Positions 26,034 through 35,836 of a stretch of 64,000 bases of DNA are shown here, one piece after another (positions within the stretch are counted from its first letter, which is position 1; each line of letters begins with the position of its first letter). Under the pieces are notes generated by a model. The model made no database searches and had not been told where the DNA came from. It worked only from the letters and a program-made list of their open reading frames with translations. Position numbers and translations under genes: made by a program. Source of the DNA: Prado023 sp963798745 (lineage in GTDB: Bacteria > Actinomycetota > Actinomycetes > S36-B12 > CAIYMF01); NCBI GenBank assembly GCA_963798745.1, contig CAWCUF010000003.1, positions 558,001 through 622,000 on the forward strand, in the 5' to 3' direction.

Positions 26034-28306
26034 GCGAGACGATCACGGACGCCCGTCAGGTGATCGAGCTCGACATCGGCGGGATGACCTGCTCCTCGTG
26101 CGCCGCGCGCATCGAGAAGAAGCTCAACAGGATGCCCGGCGTGCAGGCGACGGTCAACTACGCCACCGAGCGTGCGCACGTCCGCCTGCCCGAGGGCACC
26201 GACGCGGCAGCGGCCATCGCCACGGTGCAGGCGACCGGGTACTCCGCCGAGCTGCCGGCCCCGGTCGGCGCGGAGTCCGACGCTGCCGACGGCCCCGAGG
26301 CCCAGGTCGATCCCGCGCTGGCCGCGCTGCGCGAACGGCTGGCCATCAGCACCGCGCTGACGATCCCGGTGGTCGCACTGTCGATGATCCCTGCGCTGCA
26401 GTTCGACTACTGGCAGTGGGCCGTCCTGGCCCTGGCCTCGCCCGTCGCGGTGTGGGGGGCGTGGCCGTTCCACCGGGCCGCGTTCGTGAACGCCCGGCAC
26501 GGCGCCACCACCATGGACACCCTGATCAGCCTCGGCGTGACCGCGGCGTACCTGTGGTCGCTGTGGGCGCTGTTCCTCGGCGGCGCAGGGACGACCGGGA
26601 TGACGATGAGCGTCTCCCTGTTCGGCGGCTCCGAGAGCAGCATGCCGCACGTGTACCTGGAGACCGCGGCGGCGGTGACCACCTTCCTGCTGCTCGGGCG
26701 CTACCTGGAGGCCCGCGCCAAGCACCGCTCCGGGGAGGCGCTGCGCGCCCTGCTGGACATGGGCGCAAAGGACGTGGCCGTGCTGCGCGGTGGGGTGGAG
26801 TCCCGGGTCCCGATCGCCGACCTCGGCGTCGACGAGCTGTTCGTGGTGCGTCCCGGCGAGAAGGTCGCCACCGACGGCGTCGTCGAGGAGGGCAGCTCGG
26901 CGATCGACGCCTCACTGCTGACCGGCGAGCCGGTGCCGGTCGAGGTGGAGCCCGGCGACACCGTCGTCGGAGCGACGATGAACGCCGGCGGACGCCTGCT
27001 CGTGCGGGCCAGCCGGGTCGGCGCCGACACCCAGCTCGCGCACATGGCGCGATTGGTCGAGGCCGCCCAGGCCGGCAAGGCGCCGGCGCAGCGGCTGGCC
27101 GATCGGGTCTCGGCAGTGTTCGTGCCGGTGGTCATCGTGCTGTCCGCGCTGACCCTGCTCGGCTGGCTGGCCACCGGGCACTCCGCGCAGTCCGCGTTCA
27201 CCGCGGCGGTCGCGGTACTGATCATCGCCTGCCCCTGCGCGCTGGGCCTGGCCACACCCACCGCGCTGCTGGTCGGCACCGGTCGCGGAGCACAGCTGGG
27301 CATCCTGATCAGCGGTCCGGAGATCCTGGAGTCCACGCGCCGGGTCGACACCATCGTGCTGGACAAGACCGGCACCCTGACGACCGGGCAGATGCAGGTC
27401 GTGGGTGTGCAGCCGGTGCACGGCGGCGACGCCACGGAACTGCTCGGCCTCGTTGGCGCCCTCGAGGACGCCTCGGAGCACCCCATCGGTGAGGCGATCG
27501 CCTCCGCTGCGCGGGCGGACGGCAGCGCGACCGGCGCACTGGCCGCCGTGGATGACTTCCACGCCACGGCAGGACTGGGCGTCACGGGCACCGTGTCCGG
27601 GCATCCGATGCTGGCTGGCCGACCCGAGTGGCTCGAGGAGTCGCACGGCCTGACGATGCCCGCAGCCCTGCACGACGCGACCGAGCAGGCACGCGGCCTG
27701 GGCCAGACCGCGGTGGCGGTGGCCTGGGATGGTTCGATCCGGGGCGTGATCGCGGTGGCCGACGCGGTGAAGCCGACCTCCGCGCAGGCCGTTGCCCAGT
27801 TGCGTGACCTCGGTCTGGACCCGGTCCTGCTGACCGGCGACAACGAGCGGGCGGCGGGCGCCATCGCCGACCAGGTGGGCATCACCGAGGTCATCGCCGG
27901 GGTGCTGCCCGAGGGCAAGGTCGACGCCGTGCGCGAGCTCCAGGAGCGCGGGCGAGTCGTGGCGATGGTCGGCGATGGCGTCAACGACGCCGCCGCCATG
28001 GCCACCGCGGATCTCGGGATCGCCATGGGCACGGGCACCGACGTGGCGATCGCCGCCGCCGACCTGACCCTGGTCCGCGGCGACCCGCGGGCGGCCGTCG
28101 ATGCGATCCGGCTCTCCCGGCGCACCCTACGGATCATCAAGGGCAACCTGTTCTGGGCGTTCGCGTACAACGTGGCCGCGATCCCGGCCGCGATGCTCGG
28201 GCTGCTCAACCCGCTGCTGGCCGGGGCCGCGATGGCGTTCTCGTCGGTGTTCGTGGTGACCAACAGCCTGCGGCTGCGAACCTTCCGCAGTACGGCCGGT
28301 GCCTGA
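26030..28306 (+). CDS. copA: Cu+-exporting P1B-type ATPase
   Basis: The 758-residue pump has one N-terminal heavy-metal domain (GMTCSSC, C21/C24), eight TM helices, the membrane Cu site CPC (401-403), phosphorylation motif DKTGTLT (D445), the SEHPIG nucleotide motif and GDGVND (648-653). All catalytic motifs are intact. It exports Cu(I) from the cytoplasm using ATP. It is translationally coupled to csoR (ATGA overlap) and follows the csoR promoter, so it is copper-inducible. Confidence 0.95.
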   Translation: MSETITDARQVIELDIGGMTCSSCAARIEKKLNRMPGVQATVNYATERAHVRLPEGTDAAAAIATVQATGYSAELPAPVGAESDAADGPEAQVDPALAALRERLAISTALTIPVVALSMIPALQFDYWQWAVLALASPVAVWGAWPFHRAAFVNARHGATTMDTLISLGVTAAYLWSLWALFLGGAGTTGMTMSVSLFGGSESSMPHVYLETAAAVTTFLLLGRYLEARAKHRSGEALRALLDMGAKDVAVLRGGVESRVPIADLGVDELFVVRPGEKVATDGVVEEGSSAIDASLLTGEPVPVEVEPGDTVVGATMNAGGRLLVRASRVGADTQLAHMARLVEAAQAGKAPAQRLADRVSAVFVPVVIVLSALTLLGWLATGHSAQSAFTAAVAVLIIACPCALGLATPTALLVGTGRGAQLGILISGPEILESTRRVDTIVLDKTGTLTTGQMQVVGVQPVHGGDATELLGLVGALEDASEHPIGEAIASAARADGSATGALAAVDDFHATAGLGVTGTVSGHPMLAGRPEWLEESHGLTMPAALHDATEQARGLGQTAVAVAWDGSIRGVIAVADAVKPTSAQAVAQLRDLGLDPVLLTGDNERAAGAIADQVGITEVIAGVLPEGKVDAVRELQERGRVVAMVGDGVNDAAAMATADLGIAMGTGTDVAIAAADLTLVRGDPRAAVDAIRLSRRTLRIIKGNLFWAFAYNVAAIPAAMLGLLNPLLAGAAMAFSSVFVVTNSLRLRTFRSTAGA

Positions 28307-28371
28307 GTCCCCGATACATGCGCAGGTGGATCACGCCGACCATGGCCAGGATCCCTCCGGCCGGCGCTGGG

Positions 28372-28833
28372 TCAGCTCGACGCCGGGCTGATCTGCGCCA
28401 AGAGGCCGGCCATGTCGCTCACGCCCCAGTGGGCGACGATCTTGTCGTCGCGGAACTCGTGGATGTCGATGACGTTGAACTCGACGTGCTTGCCGCTGGC
28501 CGGCACACCCATGAAGTCGCCCTGGTGGGTGCCGCTGAACGTCAACCGGACGGCGGCCGTATCCCCGTCCAGGATGACGTCGTGCACCGTCGCCCGGAAG
28601 TCGGGGAACGCGGCGAAGACCCTGGTGAACATCTGCTTCGGGGTCTCGCGTGAGGTGTCCTGACCGGGGAGGACCTCGTTCTCGACGAAGTCGTCGGCAA
28701 AGCACCGGTCGATGACGGCGGAGACGTCCGCGCCGGGGACAAGCGCGTCGTAGAGGTCCTGAACGAGTGCCTTGCGATCAGTCCTGGGCGGGCGCTTCCA
28801 GTGGACCGGAGGCCCGACACGTGAGCGACCCAC
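28372..28833 (-). CDS. SnoaL-like polyketide cyclase/NTF2-fold protein
   Basis: The roughly 153-residue protein has a single SnoaL/NTF2 cone fold: an N-terminal helical part (LVQDLYDALV), FADDFVENEVLPG, the central F-x-DFRATVHDVILDGD strand pair, FSGTHQGDFMGVPASGK and a closing HEFRDDKIVAHWGVSD. Members are small ester cyclases or stress-related proteins and often have no assigned substrate. GTG 28833 is preferred because GGAG lies six bases upstream; a TTG 39 bp earlier is in frame. Confidence 0.75.
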   Translation of the reverse strand: MGRSRVGPPVHWKRPPRTDRKALVQDLYDALVPGADVSAVIDRCFADDFVENEVLPGQDTSRETPKQMFTRVFAAFPDFRATVHDVILDGDTAAVRLTFSGTHQGDFMGVPASGKHVEFNVIDIHEFRDDKIVAHWGVSDMAGLLAQISPASS

Positions 28834-28961
28834 GCTGTGCTCCGGATGTCGCGACGCTACGGGTTGCGCCAATGGCGCGCAAGGGTTCCATCATCCCCGC
28901 GTGCAGGCTCGAGAAGACCGGGCGTGGACCACCCGGCGGGCGCTACCTCGGTTGGCCGGGA

Positions 28962-29399
28962 TCAGTTCCGTGGACCGTCCTCGACCAGCCGACGCCCGAG
29001 GTTCACCGCGTGGCCGGGGCCCTCGAGCACGTACCCGCGTCGCTCGTAGAACGCGATCACCTCTGTGTTGGCAGCGCGCACCTGCAGGTTGATCTTCGGG
29101 CAGCCCCGCGCCAGGAGCAGCTCCTCGGCACTGTCCATCAGGGCGCTGCCGAGGCCGCGCCCCCACGAGTCGGGCTCCACGGCCAGGTAGTTCAGCGAGC
29201 CCCGGTGCCCGTCGTAGCCGACCATGACCACCCCCACCAGCACGTTGCCGTCCATCGCGACGAGCAGCCCCCAGGGCGAGTCCGCGAGCTTGCGGTCGAT
29301 GTCGCGATCCGGATCGTTCCAGGGCCGGGTCAGGCCCACGCGGTGCCACAGGGCGATGACTGCGGCGCGGTCGGCCAGGGTGAAGGGCCGGATCTGCAC
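28962..29399 (-). CDS. GNAT family acetyltransferase (YpeA-like)
   Basis: The 145-residue single-domain GNAT has the acetyl-CoA loop WGRGLGSALM (about 91-100) and the YERRGY motif near the end. The AVEPDSWGRGLG and CPKINLQVRAAN stretches resemble YpeA-type acetyltransferases. The acceptor is unknown. It starts at a GTG at 29399 and is divergent from the crotonase gene. Confidence 0.85.
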   Translation of the reverse strand: MQIRPFTLADRAAVIALWHRVGLTRPWNDPDRDIDRKLADSPWGLLVAMDGNVLVGVVMVGYDGHRGSLNYLAVEPDSWGRGLGSALMDSAEELLLARGCPKINLQVRAANTEVIAFYERRGYVLEGPGHAVNLGRRLVEDGPRN

Positions 29400-29528
29400 G
29401 AGCGCACACGCTACCGATCCCGGCCAGCCCCGAGTCGGATCCCACGCCCGGTCAGCGGGCGCCGGCGCGCCCCGGCTAGGGTCGATCCCCAGTCACCCCC
29501 CCATTCGCCCCCGGGAGCAGCCGAGACC

Positions 29529-30233
29529 ATGAGTGACCTGATCAGCTACGAACTCTCCGACGGCATCGCCACCCTGACGCTGAGCAACGGCAAGGTCAAC
29601 GCCGTCAGCCCCCAGGTGATCGCCGACCTGAACACCGCACTGGACCGCGCCGGGGACGACCGGGCTGTCGTGATCCTCACCGGACAGCCTGGGATCCTGT
29701 CAGGCGGCTACGACCTGAAGGTCATGATGGCCGGGCCGCAGCAGGCGCTCGACCTGGTCACTGCCGGGTCGACCCTGGCGCGCCGGATGCTGGCGCACCC
29801 CTATCCGATCGTCGTGGCCTGCCCCGGTCACGCGGTGGCCAAGGGGGCGTTCCTACTGCTGAGCGCCGACCACCGGATCGGCGTCACGGGCCCGTTCAAG
29901 ATCGGGCTCAACGAGGTCACCATCGGGATGACCATGCACCACGCCGGTATCGAACTGGCTCGCGACCGCCTGCGCCGGTCGTACTTCAACCGGTGCGTCA
30001 TCAATGCCGAGATGCTCGATCCGCAGCATGCGGTCGAGGCCGGCTTCCTCGACGCGGTGGTCGCTCCCGATGAGCTGATGAGCGCTGCCCGCACCGCCGC
30101 GGCACGGTTGGCCACGTTGAACATGCCCGCCCACGCCGCGACCAAGGTCAAGGCGCGCGCGGAGTTCCTCGCCACCCTGGACCGAGGGATCGAGCTGGAC
30201 AGGAGCCTGCCCGCGCCGACCGTCGGCGCCTGA
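29529..30233 (+). CDS. Enoyl-CoA hydratase/isomerase (crotonase) family protein
   Basis: The 234-residue crotonase fold begins with ISYELSDGIATLTLSNG, has an oxyanion-hole region GHAVAKGAFLLLSADHR and the FKIGLNEVTIGMT helix. The first catalytic Glu position of canonical hydratases (GGGxE) is not obvious here (AKGAFL), while a Glu is present at LNEV, so the reaction may be isomerisation or hydrolysis rather than hydration. ATG 29529 follows GGGAG. Confidence 0.85.
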   Translation: MSDLISYELSDGIATLTLSNGKVNAVSPQVIADLNTALDRAGDDRAVVILTGQPGILSGGYDLKVMMAGPQQALDLVTAGSTLARRMLAHPYPIVVACPGHAVAKGAFLLLSADHRIGVTGPFKIGLNEVTIGMTMHHAGIELARDRLRRSYFNRCVINAEMLDPQHAVEAGFLDAVVAPDELMSAARTAAARLATLNMPAHAATKVKARAEFLATLDRGIELDRSLPAPTVGA

Positions 30234-30378
30234 TCCGAGGGAGACCTCACGAGACGCGCTGGCGAGCTGGTTCCCTCCTCGCCGGCGTCGCTGACCGTCG
30301 CACAGGTGGAGGCACCGACCCCGCGGCGGGGGGCTGACGAGGAACCTCCCGGTTGGGTGGGCGCTCGGGGCGCCGGGG

Positions 30379-30951
30379 CTAGCGGGGGGTGATCGGAACG
30401 ACCGCTGGCAGGACTGGGGCGTCCGGCAACTGTGATCCCTTCCGGGCGGAGTCGGTGCGCAGTGGGCGACCCATGATGATCGAGTCCCACAGCTCCCCGG
30501 ACGCGCGGCGGTAGTGCTGATGCAGCCGGCCCTCGACGACGAACCCGCGTGAGAGGTACAGCGCGATGGCGGCCTCGTTGTGCGGCCACACCTGCAGGTC
30601 GACCTTGTGCGCGCCGAGGTCGGCGCTGGCCGCGAGCAGGGCATCAAGCAACAGGCCGCCCCACCCCCGGCCACGGACGTCGCCGGCGAGCGTCATGGCC
30701 AACTGGGCGACCCCGTACCGGGCCAGGGTGGTGGCACCATTGCCGACCACGCATCCGGCGTCCGGATCGATCACGACCAGGCTGCGCCGCATCGGATCGG
30801 CGAGGCCGTCGAGCCACGCCCGGCGCCGTTGGTCACGGTCGAACCCCGGCTGGGCGCCCAACCAGCGGTCCTCCTCGACGACGTCGCCGAAGACTGCCAG
30901 GGCGTCGGCCACGTCACTGGCCCGCATGTCGCGAATGATCGGAGTGCCCAC
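30379..30951 (-). CDS. GNAT family acetyltransferase
   Basis: The roughly 190-residue GNAT has RDMRASDVADALAVF at the start, the acetyl-CoA loop VRGRGWGGLLLDALL and the LYLSRGFVVEG motif. The C-terminal 25 residues are a Pro-rich tail. The acceptor is unknown. Two GTG codons (30951 and 30957) are possible starts. The 145-bp gap to the crotonase gene on the other strand is GC-rich and featureless. Confidence 0.8.
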   Translation of the reverse strand: MGTPIIRDMRASDVADALAVFGDVVEEDRWLGAQPGFDRDQRRRAWLDGLADPMRRSLVVIDPDAGCVVGNGATTLARYGVAQLAMTLAGDVRGRGWGGLLLDALLAASADLGAHKVDLQVWPHNEAAIALYLSRGFVVEGRLHQHYRRASGELWDSIIMGRPLRTDSARKGSQLPDAPVLPAVVPITPR

Positions 30952-31153
30952 GCCCACAATCCTGCCCGACCCCCGCCCCGCCCCGCGCCGCGCCACCGGG
31001 CAGTGCCTCCTCATGGGCGTCGGTGCGGCGACGCTGGTGAGGAGGAACCGCCCACGGGGCGACACTGACGTGGAGGAACTGTGCGAGGAGGAGCGGCGGG
31101 GACGCGCGGGGCCGATGGCGCGCGGCGGGGGGCGGGGAGGCACGCAGGGCGGG

Positions 31154-32818
31154 TCAGGTGCTCAGCACGTCGCGGCGGGTGAACCTGTCGATCCCGAACG
31201 CCACGAGTGCGGCGGCGACCAGGAGCAGCACCGGCAGGCCCAGGTAGGACGGGTCCGGGCCGGGCAGGACCGGCGAGTGAGTGAACGGGCTCAGGTCGCG
31301 CGCCCACGCCGGCAGGTCCCAGAGCACGCCGAACTCACCGATCACCAGGAAGGCCACGAACAGCAGCCACGCGAGCCAGGCCAGCCGGGGCCGGAAGCCC
31401 CAGATGGCCACGGCGAGACCGACCATCACCCAGGCGGCCGGGATCCGAGCCACCGCAGCCCAGCCGACGCGCAGCACCTGCTCGGGGTCGCCCACCGAGA
31501 TCGCATGGCCCAGGCCGATCGCCAGGCCGATGAGCACCATGAGCACCGCCACGCCCAGCAGGGCGAGCAGCGTGTGCGCGCCGGCCCACTGACGCCGCGA
31601 CGTGCCGGTGGCCAGGACCGCCTCGGCGCGACCCGCTTCCTCCTCGGCGGGCAGCCAACGGGTCGCCACGATGCCGTAGGCGGCCATGATCGAGCCGATG
31701 ATGCCCAGCTCGGCCGCCAGGAACATGTCGATCAGGCCCTGCTCACCGCCCAGCTTCGCCAGCATCTCAGTCATGCCCGGGGAGTCCAGGAACCCGCCGA
31801 CGCTGTCGGCGACGCTGCCCAGGACCACGCCCAGCAACGTGGCCGCGACCGCCCACGCCACGAAGGTCGAGCGCTGCAACCGGGCCGCCAGCCCCAGTGC
31901 GGAGCCGATGCTGCCCCGGGCCGGGCCGGGTCGGTCGGCCAGCAGGCCGGCGCCGAGGTCGCGGCGGCTGCGCATCCAGAACGCGAGCGGCACCAGGACC
32001 GCGATGGCCAGCACCGGCAGCGCCAGGATCACCCAACGCGTGCCCGAGAACGCCCGGACCTGCTGGCTCCAGCCGATCGGCGACAGCCACGACAGCCAGC
32101 TCGGACCCTCCTCGGCGAGGTCACCGACTGCCCGGATCAGGTACGCGGCGGCGACCACCATCAGACCCAGCCCGGTGGCGCCCCGCCCGCTGATGCTCAC
32201 CTGGGCGGCGAGCGTGCCGACCACCGCGAACAGCATGCCCGTGGCCGCCCAGGCGGCCCCGAACGCGAGGCTCCCTCCGGCCGGAAGCCCAGCCAGCACC
32301 AATCCGGCAGCGGTGAGCAGCCCGAGCGAACCGGAGGCGATGCCGGTCAGCAGCAGGGCCGCAGCCATCGGTGCCTGCCGGCCGAGCGCCGTGGACCCGA
32401 CCAGTTCCAGACGCCCGGCCTCCTCCTCATGGCGGGTGTGCCGCACCGCCAGCACGACCATCAGCACGCCGATCAGCGCAGCGCCGAACGCGGTCATCTT
32501 GAACAGCGACAACTCGCCCAGTGAGGACGGGTCATAGATCCGGCCATACATCGCCACCAGCGCGGCCGAACCGTTCACCGCCTCGACGGCAGCAACCCGT
32601 TCGGGCAGGCCCGGGTAGAGCCCGACCGTCGCAGCAGCAGAGAAGTAGGCCATCCCCGAGATGCCGAGCACCCAGGCGGGCACGAGGATCCGGTCACGGC
32701 GCAGCGCCAGGCGCAGCATCGCGCCGGTTCCGGTCAGTCCCGATCCGCCACCTCCGGGCGCCCCGGGCGTCGCCACGCCAGCGGTGCGGACCCGCACGGG
32801 TGCCGACCCTGTGCTCAC
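31154..32818 (-). CDS. ABC exporter permease (tetronasin/polyketide-antibiotic type)
   Basis: The 554-residue membrane protein has about twelve TM helices in two similar halves; each half has an HEEEAGRLELV- or EEEAGRAEAVLATG-type conserved loop. This duplicated architecture is typical of the actinobacterial tetronasin-type ABC-2 permeases. GTG 32818 overlaps the ATPase stop (GTGA). With the ATPase it forms a complete two-gene exporter. The cargo is unknown and no biosynthetic gene cluster is adjacent. Confidence 0.85.
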   Translation of the reverse strand: MSTGSAPVRVRTAGVATPGAPGGGGSGLTGTGAMLRLALRRDRILVPAWVLGISGMAYFSAAATVGLYPGLPERVAAVEAVNGSAALVAMYGRIYDPSSLGELSLFKMTAFGAALIGVLMVVLAVRHTRHEEEAGRLELVGSTALGRQAPMAAALLLTGIASGSLGLLTAAGLVLAGLPAGGSLAFGAAWAATGMLFAVVGTLAAQVSISGRGATGLGLMVVAAAYLIRAVGDLAEEGPSWLSWLSPIGWSQQVRAFSGTRWVILALPVLAIAVLVPLAFWMRSRRDLGAGLLADRPGPARGSIGSALGLAARLQRSTFVAWAVAATLLGVVLGSVADSVGGFLDSPGMTEMLAKLGGEQGLIDMFLAAELGIIGSIMAAYGIVATRWLPAEEEAGRAEAVLATGTSRRQWAGAHTLLALLGVAVLMVLIGLAIGLGHAISVGDPEQVLRVGWAAVARIPAAWVMVGLAVAIWGFRPRLAWLAWLLFVAFLVIGEFGVLWDLPAWARDLSPFTHSPVLPGPDPSYLGLPVLLLVAAALVAFGIDRFTRRDVLST

Positions 32819-33834
32819 GCCGATCGCCTCCCCCGCAGCCCGCGCCGATGCCCGGTGCCCGCCTCCTGATCGGCGGACTCGTCGCCAGCCGTCGCCATGG
32901 GCGCGCCGACATCGTCGCGGTAGTGCCGCAGGAACAACTCCTCGAGCGTCGGCGGATGCGTGGTCAGGGCGCTGAGCCCACCAGCACCCAACGAGGCCAT
33001 CAGCGGCGCCAACCCGGAGGGCTCGACGCTGGCGGTGATCCGATGACCGGCGACGACCAGGTCGTGCACCCCGGGTAGGTGCTCCATGCCCGCGGGCACC
33101 TGATCGACCTCGGCGACCACCGACGTCCGGGTCAGGTGCCGCAGCTGGGCCAGGCTGCCGGTCTCCACGACCATGCCCGCCCGGATGATGCTCACCCGGT
33201 CGCACAGCGCCTCCACCTCCGAGAGGATGTGGCTGCTCAGCAGCACCGTGCGGCCGGCCGCACGCATCCGCTCGACGGTGTCCCGGAACGTGGCGTCCAT
33301 CAGCGGATCGAGTCCCGCGGTGGGCTCGTCGAGAAGCAGCAGCTCCACGTCGCTGGCGAGTGCCGCGACCAGGGCGACCTTCTGCCGGTTGCCCTTGGAG
33401 TAGGTGCGCCCCTTCTTCGTCGGGTCGAGATCGAAGGCCTCGATCAGCTCGTCGCGGCGCGACTGATCGAGCCCGCCACGCATCCGCCCGAGCATGTCGA
33501 TGACCTCACCGCCGGTGAGGTTCGGCCACAGCGTCACGTCCCCGGGCACGTAGGCGAGGCGTCGGTGCAGCGCCACCGCGTCGTGCCACGGATCAGCCCC
33601 GAGCACCCGAACCGTGCCGGCATCGGCACGCAACAGCCCCAGCAGGATGCGCAGCGTGGTGGTCTTGCCCGCGCCGTTGGGGCCGAGCAGTCCGTGCACC
33701 TCGCCGGGCATGACCGAGAGGTCCATGGCGTCGAGCACGTGCGTGCTGCCGAACGACTTGTGCAGCCCGCGCACGTCGATCGCCGGGTCGGAACCGGCGA
33801 GCACGGTCGGTGCGGAGTTCAGCGATTCGTCCAC
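32815..33834 (-). CDS. ABC transporter ATP-binding protein
   Basis: The 339-residue ATPase has Walker A GPNGAGKTT, a degenerate signature YSKGNRQK, Walker B LLLLDEPTAGLD and the H-loop SSHILSEVE. The C-terminal extension of about 90 residues (HPPTLEELFLRHY) is typical of drug-export ATPases of the DrrA/TnrB class. It starts at GTG 33834 and is coupled to the permease. Confidence 0.9.
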   Translation of the reverse strand: MDESLNSAPTVLAGSDPAIDVRGLHKSFGSTHVLDAMDLSVMPGEVHGLLGPNGAGKTTTLRILLGLLRADAGTVRVLGADPWHDAVALHRRLAYVPGDVTLWPNLTGGEVIDMLGRMRGGLDQSRRDELIEAFDLDPTKKGRTYSKGNRQKVALVAALASDVELLLLDEPTAGLDPLMDATFRDTVERMRAAGRTVLLSSHILSEVEALCDRVSIIRAGMVVETGSLAQLRHLTRTSVVAEVDQVPAGMEHLPGVHDLVVAGHRITASVEPSGLAPLMASLGAGGLSALTTHPPTLEELFLRHYRDDVGAPMATAGDESADQEAGTGHRRGLRGRRSA

Positions 33835-34024
33835 GCCTCCACGCTAGACCCGCCCCCGCGCATCGCGTAGGACGTTCGACCCGCCCATCTGGGGTCCCAG
33901 GGCACCGCCGGGTCGACGATGCTGCGAGCCTCGCTCGCGCCCCCGGCATGCCGGGTTCGTTCTGCGACCCACGGGCACCCGGCACTACCCTGCGCAGACC
34001 CCCTGTGTGTGATCGGAGCCGTGA

Positions 34025-35836
34025 ATGAACGAGGTGCTGGATTCTGCGGAGTTCCGAGCCACCCTCCAGCAACTGGCCGACGAGTCCGGCCGGCCGCTGG
34101 CTGAGATCCGCGAGGAGGCCGAGGTCGATCTGAAGGAGATGGCGGTCCGGCCGGGCAAGTACAGCGTCGCGCTCTGGGACCTCTTCTGCTCCTGGCTCTC
34201 GCGCGCCTACCGGCTGGACTACCGACCCGCGGAGGTCGCCCGGCTCAAGGAACTCAACGAGAGTGCCGCCCTGGTGTTCCTGCCCAACCATCGCTCGTAC
34301 CTGGACCCGATGGTGCTGCGCTCGGCGCTGGGCGAGCACGGGTTCGGACCCAACAACGTGCTGGGCGGTGCCAACCTGGCGATCTGGCCGATGTCCGAGA
34401 TCGGCCAGCGCAACGGCATCGTGTTCATCCGCCGCGAGTTCCGCGACGACCACGTCTACCGCGCCACGCTGCGCGCCTACCTGTCCTACCTGATCAGCGA
34501 GCGCAAGAACCTCGAGTGGTACTTCGAGGGTGGCCGGACCCGCACCGGCAAGCTGCGCACCCCGCGGCTGGGCATCCTCAGCTACGTCATGGACGCCTAC
34601 GCCGCACATCCCGAGCGCGACGTGCTGATCATCCCGACCTCGGTGAGCTATGACCAGCAGCACGAGATCGAGGCGATCTCAGCCGAGGAGATGGGCGGGC
34701 GCAAGAAGCCCGAGAGCCTGAAGTGGATGTACGAGTTCGCGTCCTCGCAGTCCCGGCGCCTGGGCCGGGCGTACCTGCGGTTCGGGCAGCCACTGTCGCT
34801 GGCCGACGCGGTGAAGCTGACCGCCGACGAGCAGGGCACGCTGCGACCACGTCTGGCCGTGCCCAAGGTCGCCTTCGAGACCGCGCACCGGATCAACGCA
34901 GTCACGCCGATCACCCCGGGGGCGCTGATCACGTTCGCGCTGCTGGACAACGGTGAGCGCTCGTTGACCGTCGAGGAGGGCCGAGCGGTCCTCCAACCGC
35001 TGGTCGGCTACATCCAGCGGCGCGGCCTGCCCATGACCGAGTGGCCGGACCTGAGCAAGTACGGCTCGATGCGCGAGGTGTTGGACCGGATGGTCGGCGA
35101 GGGCGTCATCTCGGTCTTCTCAGGTGGCACCGAACCCGTCTACTCGATCAGCCCGGGCAAGCAGCACGAGGCGGCGTACTACCGCAACACCATCATCCAT
35201 TTCTTCCTGGCCAGGGCGATCACCGAGTTGGCCGCGGTACAGGCGGCCGAGGACGCCGCCGAGGACATCCCCGGCGCCACCTGGCAGAACGCCAAACGCC
35301 TGCGCGAGCTGCTGCGCTTCGAGTTCTTCTTCCCCAGCACGCGCGAGTTCGCCGACCAGGTCGCCGCCGAGACGACCCTGCTCAAGCCGGAGTGGCAGCA
35401 GGCCACCTACAGCCCGGCCAGCGCCCTCGAGGAGTTGGCTGAGCTCGACCTGCTGTTGGCACATCGGGTGATCGGACCGTTCCTGGAGGCCTACAGCGTG
35501 CTCGCCGAGGAGTTGGCCCGTGCCGGCAACGCACCCGTGGAGGGCAAGGAGCTGGTGACCCAGTGCCTTGGTGTGGCGCAGCAGCGATGGCTTCAGCGCA
35601 TCCTGCCCACCCCGGAATCGGTGTCTGCCGACTACTTCCGCAACGCCGTGCTGCTCATGGAGAACCTGGGACTGATGAGCAGCACGGAACCGGGTCTGGC
35701 CCAACGTCGCATCGACCTGGCCCACGAGTTCCATGAGATCACCAGACGCCTGGATGCGCTGCGCCGGATCGCCCAAGCCTCCGGGCAGCCCATGCTGACC
35801 GAGCGCAGCCCACGACAGGGAGACCGCAATGGCTGA
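34025..35836 (+). CDS. plsB: Glycerol-3-phosphate 1-O-acyltransferase (PlsB)
   Basis: The 603-residue protein has the acyltransferase motif HRSYLD (H89-x4-D94) and the PlsB glycerol-phosphate-binding motif EGGRTRTGK (168-176). It acylates glycerol-3-phosphate at sn-1 to form lysophosphatidic acid at the membrane. It is shorter at the N-terminus than mycobacterial PlsB2 (about 780 residues). Its stop overlaps the next gene (HAD-PlsC) by 8 bp. The same gene pair occurs in M. tuberculosis as Rv2482c-Rv2483c. Confidence 0.9.
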   Translation: MNEVLDSAEFRATLQQLADESGRPLAEIREEAEVDLKEMAVRPGKYSVALWDLFCSWLSRAYRLDYRPAEVARLKELNESAALVFLPNHRSYLDPMVLRSALGEHGFGPNNVLGGANLAIWPMSEIGQRNGIVFIRREFRDDHVYRATLRAYLSYLISERKNLEWYFEGGRTRTGKLRTPRLGILSYVMDAYAAHPERDVLIIPTSVSYDQQHEIEAISAEEMGGRKKPESLKWMYEFASSQSRRLGRAYLRFGQPLSLADAVKLTADEQGTLRPRLAVPKVAFETAHRINAVTPITPGALITFALLDNGERSLTVEEGRAVLQPLVGYIQRRGLPMTEWPDLSKYGSMREVLDRMVGEGVISVFSGGTEPVYSISPGKQHEAAYYRNTIIHFFLARAITELAAVQAAEDAAEDIPGATWQNAKRLRELLRFEFFFPSTREFADQVAAETTLLKPEWQQATYSPASALEELAELDLLLAHRVIGPFLEAYSVLAEELARAGNAPVEGKELVTQCLGVAQQRWLQRILPTPESVSADYFRNAVLLMENLGLMSSTEPGLAQRRIDLAHEFHEITRRLDALRRIAQASGQPMLTERSPRQGDRNG

